NCBI RefSeq assembly: GCF_002723995.1
Contig: NZ_BEWP01000004.1
Span: 186,001 to 250,000, forward strand
From: Gluconobacter kondonii
Lineage (GTDB): Bacteria > Pseudomonadota > Alphaproteobacteria > Acetobacterales > Acetobacteraceae
Length of the DNA stretch: 64,000 nt
Direction of reading: 5' to 3'
Positions 9,395 through 19,081 of this stretch are shown here, in pieces (position 1 is the first letter of the stretch; the number at the start of each line of letters is the position of its first letter). Below the pieces are notes generated by a model. The model did no database searches and was not told the origin of the DNA. It saw only the letters and a list, made by a program, of their open reading frames with translations. The position numbers and the translations under genes are program-made.

Positions 9395-11299
9395 TCACGC
9401 AACTGGAGGAACATCCCCTGCCAGTCCACGCAAAGCCCCCTGGATGTCGGATGTGACATCCGGGCTTTTGCGAAGGGAGCACAGCACCGTTCGCGCGAGC
9501 GGTCTCGCGGCGTCTCCCTGACGAAACCAGGCCCGCAAAAAGACCTGAAGCCGTTTGCGCACAGAGGCCGGCGTGGCGTTCAGCGCAGCAGCTTCGCGCA
9601 ATTCGATGACCCATACCCCCAGCGTCATCGCGTGAAGATGCCGGGCCATATAGGCCAGCATCATGTCGCGCGGAACGCCCTGACAGTTACGGACAGCGCG
9701 CACCATGCTCGCAGCGTTGATCGCGAGCCACTGATGAACGTTTTGACCATTGCCATTCAGCCCACCACGCGCGCTCAGACGAAGCTGCTTTTCGACCCAT
9801 GCCGAGGTCCTTCGAAGGTGGCTATCGGCCCTGAACGGAAACACGACACCAAACGTGACGCGCGTGAAAAGAACCGCTCCTAGAAACGCACTCGCGCCAT
9901 TGAGGAACGAAACCTCATCATAACGCATAAGATTCGATGGCCCGATCAGAACAGGCAGGAACATGTTGAATGAAAATGCGTGATTCACGAGCTTCGGCGC
10001 GCGCGCGGCCAGTCCTCCGACCACCATAGGGATGAGCAGAAGCAGCGCCAGATATTCCGGCACAGTGACGGCAGGCACAACAAGAAACGCATAAATCCCC
10101 GCAACACCCGCGCACCAGACGGCGCCGCGATAAAAACCAGAAGATGCCAGAGCCGGGATTTCACGGGTCGCCAGCAGTCCATAAACGAGCGCCACGAAGG
10201 AGACGAACGCCGGACCGGACGGCCAGGCTGTGACTTCCCATAAAAGCCACGCTCCTATGATACCAGTCGCGGCCCGCAACCCGTTAAGAACCGCTTCCAG
10301 CATATGCCGCGGGGAATGCGTGCGAAACGTAAAACGGTCATGCCGTGGGGGCTCAACAATTGCCGCGATATGGCGATAAGCGGCCTCAAGATCCCGATCG
10401 ACGTCACTCTCACTTGATCGACCCTGCGCGCGAGCCAGAACGGCGAGCAGGCGCGCTAGAACTGCCCGCGCGTGATCCGCGCTGCGACGGGTGCCCGATC
10501 CCATTTCAAGAACATCGAACTCAATGCGCGCATTCGCATCCACCAGTTCGGTCAGCAGACGGCTTTCAGTTTCCGGGTCAGAGCCTCTCTCCCGCACCAC
10601 CATTGCGTGGGTCGCAACCTTTGCCGTGATCTGCCTCAAACGTGCCAGAAGCCGCACCTTGGCTTCCTTCTGCACATTTGGGAGGAAAAGAGCCGCCAGA
10701 ACAGCTTCGCACAGCGTCCCAAGCATGATGTAGGTTCCGCGCGCCATAGCGACATTAAAAACATCATCAGGCTGGCTGATCGCACCGGTTGCCACGATGG
10801 CGGACGTAAAACTGATGACGAGAAGCCCATAGCGGCGATAGCCATCAAGAAAGGTTGCCCAGCCGCAGCAAAGCCCGATCCACACAGCAAGCGCGATGAA
10901 AAACAGTCCGGCCTGCTGGGGAAAGGAGGCGATCAGAGCCACCCCCATGCAGCCCCCAATAATGGTACCAACGAAGCGCCATCGCGCCTTGGACAGGCTC
11001 TCGCCACGGGAAGCCGTCGCCACGACCCAGACAGTCAGCGGCGCCCATTGCGGACTCCCCAGCTCCATCCACATGGCAATCAGCAAAGACAGGATTGCCG
11101 CAACAGAAGTCCTGACCGCAAAGCCCAGATCCTTCGCGGAAGGCGCAAACACCCATCCCCAACGCTGGATCAGGAGATCCCGCAGCTCCAACCAGAATGG
11201 TGATCCCGATGCCGCAAGACTGGCTGTTTTCCGGCCCAAGCCTGACATTTTCCCGCCCGAAAAGCCGCAATCATCCGGGCGCTGCACAATACTGTCCAA
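9395..11299 (-). CDS. FUSC family membrane transporter (AaeB/aromatic acid exporter-like)
   Basis: A 634-residue membrane protein with the two-part layout of the fusaric acid resistance family. An N-terminal block of about six hydrophobic helices (residues about 45-210, with SPQWAPLTVWVV and FVGTIIGGCMG) is followed by a long soluble central region and a second helical block (about 340-500). Family members export aromatic carboxylic acids such as p-hydroxybenzoate across the inner membrane, often with a membrane-fusion partner. No such partner is present here. A LysR regulator lies just upstream in the same direction, the arrangement seen for AaeR-controlled AaeAB. Regulation by that neighbour is inference. 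Confidence 0.8.
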   Translation of the reverse strand: MDSIVQRPDDCGFSGGKMSGLGRKTASLAASGSPFWLELRDLLIQRWGWVFAPSAKDLGFAVRTSVAAILSLLIAMWMELGSPQWAPLTVWVVATASRGESLSKARWRFVGTIIGGCMGVALIASFPQQAGLFFIALAVWIGLCCGWATFLDGYRRYGLLVISFTSAIVATGAISQPDDVFNVAMARGTYIMLGTLCEAVLAALFLPNVQKEAKVRLLARLRQITAKVATHAMVVRERGSDPETESRLLTELVDANARIEFDVLEMGSGTRRSADHARAVLARLLAVLARAQGRSSESDVDRDLEAAYRHIAAIVEPPRHDRFTFRTHSPRHMLEAVLNGLRAATGIIGAWLLWEVTAWPSGPAFVSFVALVYGLLATREIPALASSGFYRGAVWCAGVAGIYAFLVVPAVTVPEYLALLLLIPMVVGGLAARAPKLVNHAFSFNMFLPVLIGPSNLMRYDEVSFLNGASAFLGAVLFTRVTFGVVFPFRADSHLRRTSAWVEKQLRLSARGGLNGNGQNVHQWLAINAASMVRAVRNCQGVPRDMMLAYMARHLHAMTLGVWVIELREAAALNATPASVRKRLQVFLRAWFRQGDAARPLARTVLCSLRKSPDVTSDIQGALRGLAGDVPPVA

Positions 11300-11343
11300 G
11301 ACATTATCGTGATCGTTTCATAAGCCCTGTTTATCAAAAAGCC

Positions 11344-12249
11344 TCAGACCGTCAGCGCATCATCCAGAACAAGCTGAGTGACGATTTCCCAACTTCGGGA
11401 CATCAGGGCCGTCTGCACAGGCTGCCTGAGGCGTACCAGACCGACCTGGTAAGATGGACAGGACGCAAGACGGCGGATCTGAAGCGGATTGGCCGGATCC
11501 CGCTGAGGCGGCAACGCTGCGACCGGCAGGATCGTCGCCAGACGTCCGGCCAGAAGCTCGGCATAGAGCAGCTCGAGCGAGTTCGTTTGAAGCAGGACAT
11601 TGGGTTTAACATCCGCTTTCGCAAAACGCTCATCCACAATCTGCCGGGTTCGCATGGCATGCCCCAGAAGAGCGAGGGGATATTCAGCCGCATCGGCCCA
11701 GCTGAAGGTTTTGCGTGACGGCAGCTCCATCCGCGAGCCGGCCACAAAAACATACTGCTCCGAATAAAGCAGATGCGTCTCGAAACCCCCATCAGCGGGG
11801 ACCTGATCCAGATAGATCAGCCCCATCTGGAGGCGCTGCTCGGTCAGATCATGCAGGATATCGGCGTTGGCTGCGACCGTCAGTTCGATCTGAAGTGCTG
11901 GCACGGCAGCCCGCAGACTTTCCATCAGCGACGGCATGACCTGAATGGCAGGCGGAATTGTCCCGATCGACAATGTGCCACCCGCGACTTCATGCGCGAA
12001 ATCGGCTTCCTGACGCAGGCCGTCCAGCGCGGCAACCGTCTGCCGCGCCCAGGCCAGAACGCGCTCTCCTTCGGGCGTCAGGCCCAGAACACGACGGTTA
12101 CGCCGAACGATGGGAACACCAAGCTCATGTTCAAGCTGACGGATCGCCATCGACAGCGCAGGCTGTGAGACATTGCAGTGCTCCGCCGCACGAGAAAAAT
12201 GCCGGTACTGATCCAGAGCGATAAGATATGTCAGCTGACGCAGAAACAC
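11344..12249 (-). CDS. LysR family transcriptional regulator
   Basis: A LysR-type regulator of about 301 residues. The N-terminal winged helix reads FLRQLTYLIALDQYRHFSRA, followed by AAEHCNVSQPALSMAIRQLE. Residues 90-290 form the periplasmic-binding-protein-like effector domain. A GTG at 12249 is proposed as start because LysR proteins usually begin one or two residues before the LRQLxYL block; an ATG at 12279 would add ten residues. It lies just upstream of the FUSC exporter gene on the same strand and is divergent from the sugar porter at 12502, so it may control either. The effector is unknown. Confidence 0.88.
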   Translation of the reverse strand: MFLRQLTYLIALDQYRHFSRAAEHCNVSQPALSMAIRQLEHELGVPIVRRNRRVLGLTPEGERVLAWARQTVAALDGLRQEADFAHEVAGGTLSIGTIPPAIQVMPSLMESLRAAVPALQIELTVAANADILHDLTEQRLQMGLIYLDQVPADGGFETHLLYSEQYVFVAGSRMELPSRKTFSWADAAEYPLALLGHAMRTRQIVDERFAKADVKPNVLLQTNSLELLYAELLAGRLATILPVAALPPQRDPANPLQIRRLASCPSYQVGLVRLRQPVQTALMSRSWEIVTQLVLDDALTV

Positions 12250-12299
12250 AGGGCTTGTCCATAAACACAGGAAGGCCAAGAGTGTGACCCAACTGCATC

Positions 12300-12370
12300 A
12301 GAATGGAAAATCCAGTCAACTATCACATATGATTTTGAATATTTTCCCAATTATGTGTTATTGTTTAAGG
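12300..12370. promoter_or_regulatory. AT-rich divergent control region between LysR gene and sugar porter
   Basis: The 250-base gap between the two divergent genes contains an AT-rich stretch with outer arms CACATA and TATGTG about 20 bases apart. LysR proteins usually bind T-N11-A dyads in such divergent gaps, so this is the likely operator/promoter area for one or both genes. The exact site cannot be assigned by eye. Confidence 0.35.
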
Positions 12371-12501
12371 CTCAAGATGGCGAATCATGGTGCCTGTCAC
12401 AAAATAGCCCTCTCGCTCGATCTCCGGTTCAGGCTGCCTGCCCGGTTTTTTCTGCTTTTCCCTGACAGGCCCGCCCTGCGGGTCGCCGGAGTTTCCCCGT
12501 C

Positions 12502-13908
12502 ATGAGCGACACAGTGCTCACTTCCTCCGCCACCGCCACCAGACCGCCGATGGTCGGACGCATGATGTTCGCCGTCATTCTGGCCGCGATCGCCGGCCTG
12601 ATGTTCGGGCTGGACGTGGGCGTCATCTCCGGTGCGCTCGGCTTCATCCGTGACGAGTTCCACGCTTCCGATTTCGAACAGTCCTGGATCGTGTCGTCCA
12701 TGATGTTCGGTGCGGCTCTGGGTGCACTGGGCGCGGGCCGGATGTCCTACGCCTTCGGACGCCGCCGCGCGCTGATCTTCAGTGCGTTCCTATTCGTCGC
12801 AGGCGGACTGGTCTGTGCGCTGGCCACCTCCGTCTCCGCACTGATCCTCGGGCGGGCAATGCTGGGGCTGGCGATCGGTATCGGAAGTTTCGTCGCACCG
12901 CTCTACATTTCCGAAGTTTCGGACGAAAGCCGCCGCGGCAGCCTCGTTTCGATGTATCAGCTCATGATCACATTCGGCATCCTGCTGGCCTTCGTGTCCA
13001 ACGCCATCCTGTCCTACAGCGGCTCATGGCGCTGGATGCTGGGCATCATGGCCATTCCAGGCGTGTTCTTCCTGATCGGCTCTTTCTTCCTGCCCGACAG
13101 TCCGCGCTGGCTGATGCTGCGGGGACGCCATGAGGAAGCCCTGTCCATCATGAAGGAGCTGCGCCACGACCCTGAACACGCCCATCAGGAAATCCGTGAT
13201 ATCCGCGCACAGATCCATGACCGTCAGCGCGGTCTGGCCATGTTTCTCGAAAACCCGAATTTCCGCCGCGCCGTCATGCTGGGCATCTGCCTCCAGATCG
13301 CGCAGCAGCTCACGGGCATCAACGTCGTGATGTACTACGCCCCGCGCATCTTTCAGGAAGTCGGCTTCGGCTCCAGCGGACAGATGTGGGGCACGGCCAT
13401 CGTTGGTGTGGTCAACTGGCTTGCGACCTTCATCGCCATTGCGTTTGCGGATAGCTGGGGCCGTCGCCAGATGCTGATCACCGGCTTTGCCATCATGGCA
13501 ACCGGACTGGCCATGCTCGCCGCCATCATGTCGGGAAGTGTCGGAACGTCGGACCTGTCTCATTACCTCGCAATTGCAGTCCTGCTGTGCTTCATCGCTG
13601 GCTTCGCATTCTCGGCTGGTCCGCTGGTCTGGGTGCTGTGCTCGGAAGTCATGCCGCTCCAGGGACGTGACTTCGGCATCACCTGCTCGACGGTCACAAA
13701 CTGGGTCACGAACATGGTCGTCGGTGCGACATTCCTCGGGCTGCTGAGCACACTGGGATCAGCCAACACCTTCTGGCTCTATGCCGGACTGAATGCGTTG
13801 TTCATTTTCTTGGTGCTGTTCTTCGTCCCCGAAACCAAAGGCGTGTCCCTCGAATCCATAGAGATCCGCCTCAATCAGGGCATCAAACTGCGCAATATCG
13901 GTCGCTGA
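12502..13908 (+). CDS. MFS sugar:proton symporter (sugar porter family)
   Basis: A 468-residue, 12-helix transporter of the sugar porter family. Signatures are GLMFGLDVGVISGAL in helix 1, GRRRAL between helices 2 and 3, PDSPRWLMLRG after helix 6, the QQLTGINVVMYYAP motif in helix 7, DSWGRRQML, and VPETKGVSLE after helix 12. The QLTGIN/YYAP pair is the sugar-binding region in XylE/GalP, so a monosaccharide substrate with proton symport is well supported, though which sugar is unknown. The gene stands alone, divergent from a LysR regulator and followed by a strong bidirectional terminator. Confidence 0.9.
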   Translation: MSDTVLTSSATATRPPMVGRMMFAVILAAIAGLMFGLDVGVISGALGFIRDEFHASDFEQSWIVSSMMFGAALGALGAGRMSYAFGRRRALIFSAFLFVAGGLVCALATSVSALILGRAMLGLAIGIGSFVAPLYISEVSDESRRGSLVSMYQLMITFGILLAFVSNAILSYSGSWRWMLGIMAIPGVFFLIGSFFLPDSPRWLMLRGRHEEALSIMKELRHDPEHAHQEIRDIRAQIHDRQRGLAMFLENPNFRRAVMLGICLQIAQQLTGINVVMYYAPRIFQEVGFGSSGQMWGTAIVGVVNWLATFIAIAFADSWGRRQMLITGFAIMATGLAMLAAIMSGSVGTSDLSHYLAIAVLLCFIAGFAFSAGPLVWVLCSEVMPLQGRDFGITCSTVTNWVTNMVVGATFLGLLSTLGSANTFWLYAGLNALFIFLVLFFVPETKGVSLESIEIRLNQGIKLRNIGR

Positions 13909-13926
13909 GGCCTCCGTTGCAGTCAT

Positions 13927-13965
13927 AAAAAAAGCCCCCGTTCCAGCCGGAACAGGGGCTTTTTT
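13927..13965. terminator. Bidirectional rho-independent terminator
   Basis: A-rich tract, stem GCCCC/GGGGC plus GTTCC/GGAAC with one mismatch, AGCC loop, then six or more Ts. Flanking A and T tracts make it work in both directions, between the converging sugar porter and YqaE genes. Confidence 0.92.
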
Positions 13966-13977
13966 GCGTCCGAAGTT

Positions 13978-14163
13978 TCAGCCCCGGGACGCGGCGATCT
14001 TGCGATCGGTCTTATACTGGCTCAGCGCATAGACCGACCAGATGGCAGCCGGAATCCAGCCAATGATCGTCACCTGAAGCAGCAGACACACCAGACCGGC
14101 GAACGGACGGCCAATGGTGAAGAACTGGAGCCAGGGCAGAAGCAGGGCAAGAATGAGACGCAT
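13978..14163 (-). CDS. YqaE/Pmp3 family small membrane protein
   Basis: A 61-residue hydrophobic protein with two predicted membrane helices (residues about 1-22 and 24-46) and a charged tail (QYKTDRKIAASRG). The N-terminal MRLILALLLPWL and the central WIPAAIWSVYAL match the Pmp3/YqaE family, which usually reads LLALLLPPL and GYIPGIIHAxYVI. Members are linked to membrane potential and salt or cold stress; the biochemical activity is not known. The gene is monocistronic, with a GGAG sequence before the ATG and a shared terminator after it. Confidence 0.8.
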   Translation of the reverse strand: MRLILALLLPWLQFFTIGRPFAGLVCLLLQVTIIGWIPAAIWSVYALSQYKTDRKIAASRG

Positions 14164-14245
14164 GGTGCGCTCCTTTCACAAAGAGACTGTATCAACAGTG
14201 ATCGGTGAGAAACGCGCCAGATGCAACTCCAGATCCCTCAGACCT

Positions 14246-15835
14246 TCAGAGAGACGTTCCGGCGGGCTTGGAAGACGCCGTCTTGGTATGCATCCACCCG
14301 CCTTCAAACCCAGCGCGCTCCAAACCAGCCCGCAGATACGGATTTTTCTTCATGGTGTTCCAGACCAGCCCGCTGCGCCAGTTTTCCAGCATCAGCAGGA
14401 TCGGCCCCTGATCGATCCCAAGCTGCTGACCATCCACCCAGTAGGATTTCTGATCGGCAAAAGACGGATTGAACGCATCAAGAAAGCCGTACTTATTATA
14501 AATCCGGTCCCCATAGCGTGCGCGCATTTCCTTGAGCGCTGGCAGAGCGATTTCTGGCGCAAACGCGATGGACCCGCCCACAGCCGTCGGCGCGATCGTG
14601 CCATCATCCAGAATATAGTCCCGCCCGGCGCCGCGGGCACTGTAGGCCAGATAATGGCGCTTCTTGCCGTCATAAACCTGCTGCGCATCCCCCGGACCGT
14701 CACAGGCCGTCAGTCCCCAGATATTGGGACCATAATCTTTCCAGTCGCCCGGATTGGCCTGCGCGTAGGCCCGCTGGGCATAGGCAGCCTCACGACCGTT
14801 CTGGAAATAATCGACGTTATGGGCGCGGTCCCACGCATCCTGAACGCCTCGGAAGTCGATCCAGGATTCACTGTACTGATGGCCGAACATCGGCGCGAAA
14901 TTCAGCATCTTGTGCCCCTGAAAATCGCCCCACTGCCCTTCATAGGTCGCCGTCCAGGCCTTCCAGGTCTCAGCCGGAAGCGGATGCGTCGGCGAACCGA
15001 GTGCCTGAAGATAGATGATGAGGCCCTCGTTATAACCTTTCCAGTCGCTCGGCAGGAACGTATGCGGCGGCATCCAGCCCATGCTGAGCCAAGGGCCATG
15101 AGCCTTCATCCACGTCCAGTCGATCCGGCTGTACAGATGATCCGCAATGTCGCGGATTTCCTTTTCCTGCGGCGTATCGCGATCGAAATAGGACTGCGAG
15201 AACAGCACGCCTCCCATTAGCAGCGCGGTATCGATGCTGGACAGTTCAGACCAGTCCGCAACACGCAGGCCGGTATTGGGGTCGAGGAAATGATAGAAGA
15301 AACCCTTATAGCCCGCAGCACCCGCAACATGATCGTTCTGCGGCAGGCTGTCTAAAAAGCGCAATGTCGTCAGCGTCCGGTCCACGGCCTGCTGACGGGT
15401 GATGTAGTTGCGTTCCACGCCAATGCCGTAAGCCGTCAGCCCGAAACCGACGCTGGCAATGCTGGCCGCGCCATTGGGCAGCGGCGCGCGATCCGGCACC
15501 AGACCGTTCTTCGGATTGGCGGTTTCCCAGAACCAGTTGAACGTGCGCTTTTCCAGATCATCGACGAAAGCAGCATCCGCAACGGGAAGGCTGGAGGGCT
15601 GGAGGGCTGTTGAAAGCGCCGTGCTGGCTGTCGGGGCCGCCTGAGCGGTCTGAAGAGTCAGGCTCAATGCACCCAGTGCAAATCCTGCCTGACAGAAACG
15701 GGAAATCCGGGATTTCCACCTCTGCCCTGTCGCGGCGGCTGGAGAGAAAAACGGGACTTCAGAAGTCCGCTGCGTCCGGTTCTGCATGCTCATGCGGGGG
15801 AGGATAAACAGAAGGACCGCCCGCAACGCACCCAC
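14246..15835 (-). CDS. Exported glucoamylase-family protein (PF10091, GH144-like)
   Basis: A 529-residue protein of the glucoamylase family that includes the GH144 endo-beta-1,2-glucanases. Recognisable blocks are FVDDLEKRTFNWFWE, ASVGFGLTAYGIG, GFFYHFLD, SSIDTALLMGG, WGLTACDG and AYSARG. These line an (alpha/alpha)6 barrel. The N-terminus has a long basic region and a hydrophobic stretch (AGFALGALSLTL) ending TAQAA, so export to the periplasm is likely. The first in-frame start is a GTG 7 bases after xdhC stops; ATGs at 15793 and 15787 are equally reasonable. The likely substrate is a beta-glucan, perhaps 1,2-linked periplasmic or extracellular glucan, but this is inference from family. No glycosyltransferase is adjacent. 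Confidence 0.78.
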   Translation of the reverse strand: MGALRAVLLFILPRMSMQNRTQRTSEVPFFSPAAATGQRWKSRISRFCQAGFALGALSLTLQTAQAAPTASTALSTALQPSSLPVADAAFVDDLEKRTFNWFWETANPKNGLVPDRAPLPNGAASIASVGFGLTAYGIGVERNYITRQQAVDRTLTTLRFLDSLPQNDHVAGAAGYKGFFYHFLDPNTGLRVADWSELSSIDTALLMGGVLFSQSYFDRDTPQEKEIRDIADHLYSRIDWTWMKAHGPWLSMGWMPPHTFLPSDWKGYNEGLIIYLQALGSPTHPLPAETWKAWTATYEGQWGDFQGHKMLNFAPMFGHQYSESWIDFRGVQDAWDRAHNVDYFQNGREAAYAQRAYAQANPGDWKDYGPNIWGLTACDGPGDAQQVYDGKKRHYLAYSARGAGRDYILDDGTIAPTAVGGSIAFAPEIALPALKEMRARYGDRIYNKYGFLDAFNPSFADQKSYWVDGQQLGIDQGPILLMLENWRSGLVWNTMKKNPYLRAGLERAGFEGGWMHTKTASSKPAGTSL

Positions 15836-15842
15836 CGTTACA

Positions 15843-16763
15843 TCAACTTTCTGTGATACCCGAAAAGTGTTGAAACTCTGCCCTTGTTCCGCAAAGCCTC
15901 ACGACAGGATCACGGGGAGATGTAACATTATTGGTATCTGAAACGACACTCTCCGAAACCTGCAGCGAATCTGCCGCGCACAACATGCGGGCGGCAACCT
16001 CAGCCGTCACGAACGTGGCGATCACCTCCGGGCGCTTGTCCCGCACACCGAAATCCCCGATCGGACAGACCAGACGATCAATCCGCTCCTGCGGAATATC
16101 AATCTGCCGGAACGCACTCTCGAACCGTTTGCGCTTGGTCCACGACCCGATCATGCCGACATAGCGCAGATCACCCCGCTCCAGCGCCGCCGCCGTGATG
16201 AGTGCATCCAGTGTATGGCTCTGCGTCAGAACCAGAACGCCCGATCCGGCAGGAGCGGCCTGAACAAGCGGCTCCCATTGCTCTGTCACCAATGCCTCCA
16301 CACCCGGTGGCACGATCCCGAACTCCTCCTCCCGTGCATCGACCCAGACCAGCCGCAACGGTAGAAGCGCCAGAGACCGGGCGAGCGCACGGCCCACATG
16401 CCCGGCCCCGAACAGCAGCAGTTGCGGCATTTTTTCCCGGTCAGCGCGGAGTTCAGCCTCAAGAGCGTCAGCATCACCCATCCGCTCCATGCGGATGGTA
16501 ACAGCCCCGCCACAGCACTGATTGATGGCCGGACCGAGGGGAATATGACGCTCGACCGCCCCTCCGCCTGATGCCAGAAGCGCGCGTGCCTCCGCCATGC
16601 AGTCCCATTCCAGCCGACCGCCGCCGATCGTACCGCTTTGTTCGGTGCGGGTCAGGAGCATGAACGCGCCCTCCTCACGGGGGGTCGAGCCTTTCGCGCG
16701 AATGACGGTCAGGCGCACCATCTCCTGCCCTTCCGCCCGCCAGCGCAGAACATCGGCAAGCAT
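15843..16763 (-). CDS. xdhC: Xanthine dehydrogenase accessory protein XdhC
   Basis: About 306 residues. XdhC proteins bind the molybdenum cofactor, support its sulfuration and load it into XdhB. The N-terminal XdhC/CoxI domain shows VIRAKGSTPREEGAFML and GTIGGGRLEWD; the C-terminal Rossmann domain shows LLFGAGHVGRAL and the MIGSWTKRKRFE block. The ATG at 16763 (MLADVLRWRAEG) is chosen because it matches the usual family start and lies two bases after the xdhB stop; a longer frame would run back into xdhB. It is the third gene of the xdhABC operon, so it should be co-translated with its client. Confidence 0.9.
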   Translation of the reverse strand: MLADVLRWRAEGQEMVRLTVIRAKGSTPREEGAFMLLTRTEQSGTIGGGRLEWDCMAEARALLASGGGAVERHIPLGPAINQCCGGAVTIRMERMGDADALEAELRADREKMPQLLLFGAGHVGRALARSLALLPLRLVWVDAREEEFGIVPPGVEALVTEQWEPLVQAAPAGSGVLVLTQSHTLDALITAAALERGDLRYVGMIGSWTKRKRFESAFRQIDIPQERIDRLVCPIGDFGVRDKRPEVIATFVTAEVAARMLCAADSLQVSESVVSDTNNVTSPRDPVVRLCGTRAEFQHFSGITES

Positions 16764-16765
16764 GG

Positions 16766-19081
16766 TCAGCCAGCCTTTTCCCGCAGCGCCATCAGGTTTT
16801 TCAGAACCCGCTCGGGCGTCGCCGGTGCATTGAGTTTTGGACAAGTCCGGTAGTCGTCCAGACTGGCGATGGCGTCCGAAATCGCCTGCAAAACCGCAAC
16901 CCCATGCACGAAAGGCGGCTCTCCGACGGCCTTGGAACGGAAGATCGTCTCCTCCCGATTGGGCGCGTTTTCCAACAGCTCCACATTGAAAATCCGGGGC
17001 CGATCCGAACAGGCCGGAATCTTGTAGGTGCTGGGCGCATGGGTCCGCAGACGCCCCGCTCCGTCCCAGACCAGCTCCTCCGTCGTCAGCCAGCCCGCGC
17101 CCTGCACGAAGCCGCCCTCGATCTGCCCGATATCAATGTCCGGGTTCAGGGACTGCCCGGCATCATGCAGGATATCCACACGGTCAATGCTGTGCTCTCC
17201 CGTCAATAGATCGACAGAGACTTCCGCACAGGCCGCACCATAGGCGAAATAAAAGAACGGACGCCCCCGCCCCGTCTCGGGATTCCAGGAAATCTTCGGC
17301 GTCTTGTAAAACCCGTTCGACGACAGCGACACCCGCGCGAAATAGGCCTGCCAGGCAAGCTGCTGGAAGGTCATGACCTCCGCGCCGACATGAACACCAT
17401 CGGGCCGGAAATGGATATCTTCCGCCGCCACGCCCCATTTTTCAGCGGCGAATGTCATCATCCGACTCTTGATCTTCCGCACTGCATCCAGCACCGCCAT
17501 GCCGTTCAGATCCGCCCCCGAAGAGGCTGCCGTAGCGGACGTGTTCGGCACTTTCCCGGTCGTCGTCGCCGTGATGCGGACGCGATCCGCCGTCAGACCA
17601 AACTCGCGCAGGACAATCTGCACCATCTTGGTGTGCAGCCCCTGCCCCATTTCCGTACCGCCATGGTTCACCTGAACCGAGCCGTCCGTATAGACATGCA
17701 CCAGCGCCCCGGCCTGATTGTAATGGGTGGCCGTAAACGAAATCCCGAACTTCACCGGCGTCAGCGCGATCCCGCGACGGATGATGCGGCTGGTCCGGTT
17801 TAACGCCCGGATCTCGGCTTTTCGCGCCTGATAATCACAACGCTCGACCAGCTTCGTCAGGATCTCGGCGGTAATCGAGTCCTCGACTGTCATATGATAC
17901 GGCGTGAGATTGCGCGTCCCGGTCCCATAAACATTCCGCAGTCGGACCGCCACGGGATCAAGACCGGTCGCAAAGGCGACTTCCTCAATCACGCGCTCCG
18001 CCGCGACAATGCCCTGCGGTCCGCCAAACCCGCGATAGGCCGTGTTGGACTGCGTATTGGTCCGCAACGGCTCGGATTTTAGCCGGACATCGGGATAGAA
18101 ATAGGCGTTGTCAGCGTGAAACAGCGCCCGGTCCGTCACCGGCCCGGACAGATCCGCCGCCCAGCCACACCGCGCGGCCAGCACCATATCCACGGCCAGA
18201 ATATCGCCCTCATCGGTGAAGCCGACATCATAGTCGATCAGGAAATCATGCCGCTTTCCGGTTGCCATCATGTCATCATCGCGGTCCAGACGCGCCTTGA
18301 CGGCCTGACCCGTCCGGTCAGCGGCGATGGCAGCCAGACAGGCCCAGGCATTGGCCTGCGTCTCCTTACCGCCAAACGCGCCGCCCATCCGCCGCACTTC
18401 CGTCGTGACCAGATGGTGCGGACGGCCCAGCACAGCAGCCACCAGATGCTGCGTTTCCGACGGGTGCTGCGTGGACGACCAGACGCGCATTTCTCCGGCC
18501 TCTCCGGGCTGGGCAAGCGCGGCCTGCGATTCAAGATAAAAATGCTCCTGCCCACCAATCTCGATCTGCCCCGAGAGGCGGCGCGGCGCGGCCTTCAGAC
18601 CACGCTCCACATCCCCGCGCTGCATGGTCAGGGAGCGCCAGACCATCGCGCTGCCATTTTCCCGCCCCTGCGCAATATTCAGGATCGCAGGCTTTTCCTC
18701 ATACTCGATCTTCGCCAGCCGGACGGCCTGACGCGCCGCCTGACGCGACGTCGCCACCACGGCGAACATCGTCTGCCCCCAGAAATGGACATGATCCGTC
18801 GCCAGAAGCGGTTCGTCTTCCCGATGCACCGGGCTGATCTGGTTCTCGCCCGGCACATCATCCGCCGTCAGCACGCACACGACACCCGGCGCGGCGCGCA
18901 CGGCGTCCAGATCCATCGAAACGATCCGCGCATGAGCCTTCGTGCTCAGCCCCGGCACGAGATGCAGCGTGCCGCGCGGCTCCGGCAGATCATCAATATA
19001 CGCCGCCTGCCCCGTCACATGCAGCAGCGCGCTTTCGTGCTTCATACTGGTGGACGCAGCGCCCGGAACGAGATCAGACAT
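16766..19081 (-). CDS. xdhB: Xanthine dehydrogenase molybdopterin-binding subunit
   Basis: A 771-residue catalytic subunit that hydroxylates hypoxanthine and xanthine to urate at a molybdenum centre. Landmarks are GQAAYIDDLPEP near the N-terminus, the molybdopterin loop GGAFGGKE, YRGFGGPQG with the substrate-positioning Arg, TEMGQGLHTK, and the C-terminal AVGEPPFVHG containing the catalytic Glu region (KAVGEPP). Length matches two-subunit bacterial XdhB. The ATG at 19081 overlaps the end of xdhA by 8 bases, indicating translational coupling. A longer frame starting at 19138 would lie inside xdhA and is rejected. Cytoplasmic, with XdhA as partner. Confidence 0.95.
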   Translation of the reverse strand: MSDLVPGAASTSMKHESALLHVTGQAAYIDDLPEPRGTLHLVPGLSTKAHARIVSMDLDAVRAAPGVVCVLTADDVPGENQISPVHREDEPLLATDHVHFWGQTMFAVVATSRQAARQAVRLAKIEYEEKPAILNIAQGRENGSAMVWRSLTMQRGDVERGLKAAPRRLSGQIEIGGQEHFYLESQAALAQPGEAGEMRVWSSTQHPSETQHLVAAVLGRPHHLVTTEVRRMGGAFGGKETQANAWACLAAIAADRTGQAVKARLDRDDDMMATGKRHDFLIDYDVGFTDEGDILAVDMVLAARCGWAADLSGPVTDRALFHADNAYFYPDVRLKSEPLRTNTQSNTAYRGFGGPQGIVAAERVIEEVAFATGLDPVAVRLRNVYGTGTRNLTPYHMTVEDSITAEILTKLVERCDYQARKAEIRALNRTSRIIRRGIALTPVKFGISFTATHYNQAGALVHVYTDGSVQVNHGGTEMGQGLHTKMVQIVLREFGLTADRVRITATTTGKVPNTSATAASSGADLNGMAVLDAVRKIKSRMMTFAAEKWGVAAEDIHFRPDGVHVGAEVMTFQQLAWQAYFARVSLSSNGFYKTPKISWNPETGRGRPFFYFAYGAACAEVSVDLLTGEHSIDRVDILHDAGQSLNPDIDIGQIEGGFVQGAGWLTTEELVWDGAGRLRTHAPSTYKIPACSDRPRIFNVELLENAPNREETIFRSKAVGEPPFVHGVAVLQAISDAIASLDDYRTCPKLNAPATPERVLKNLMALREKAG

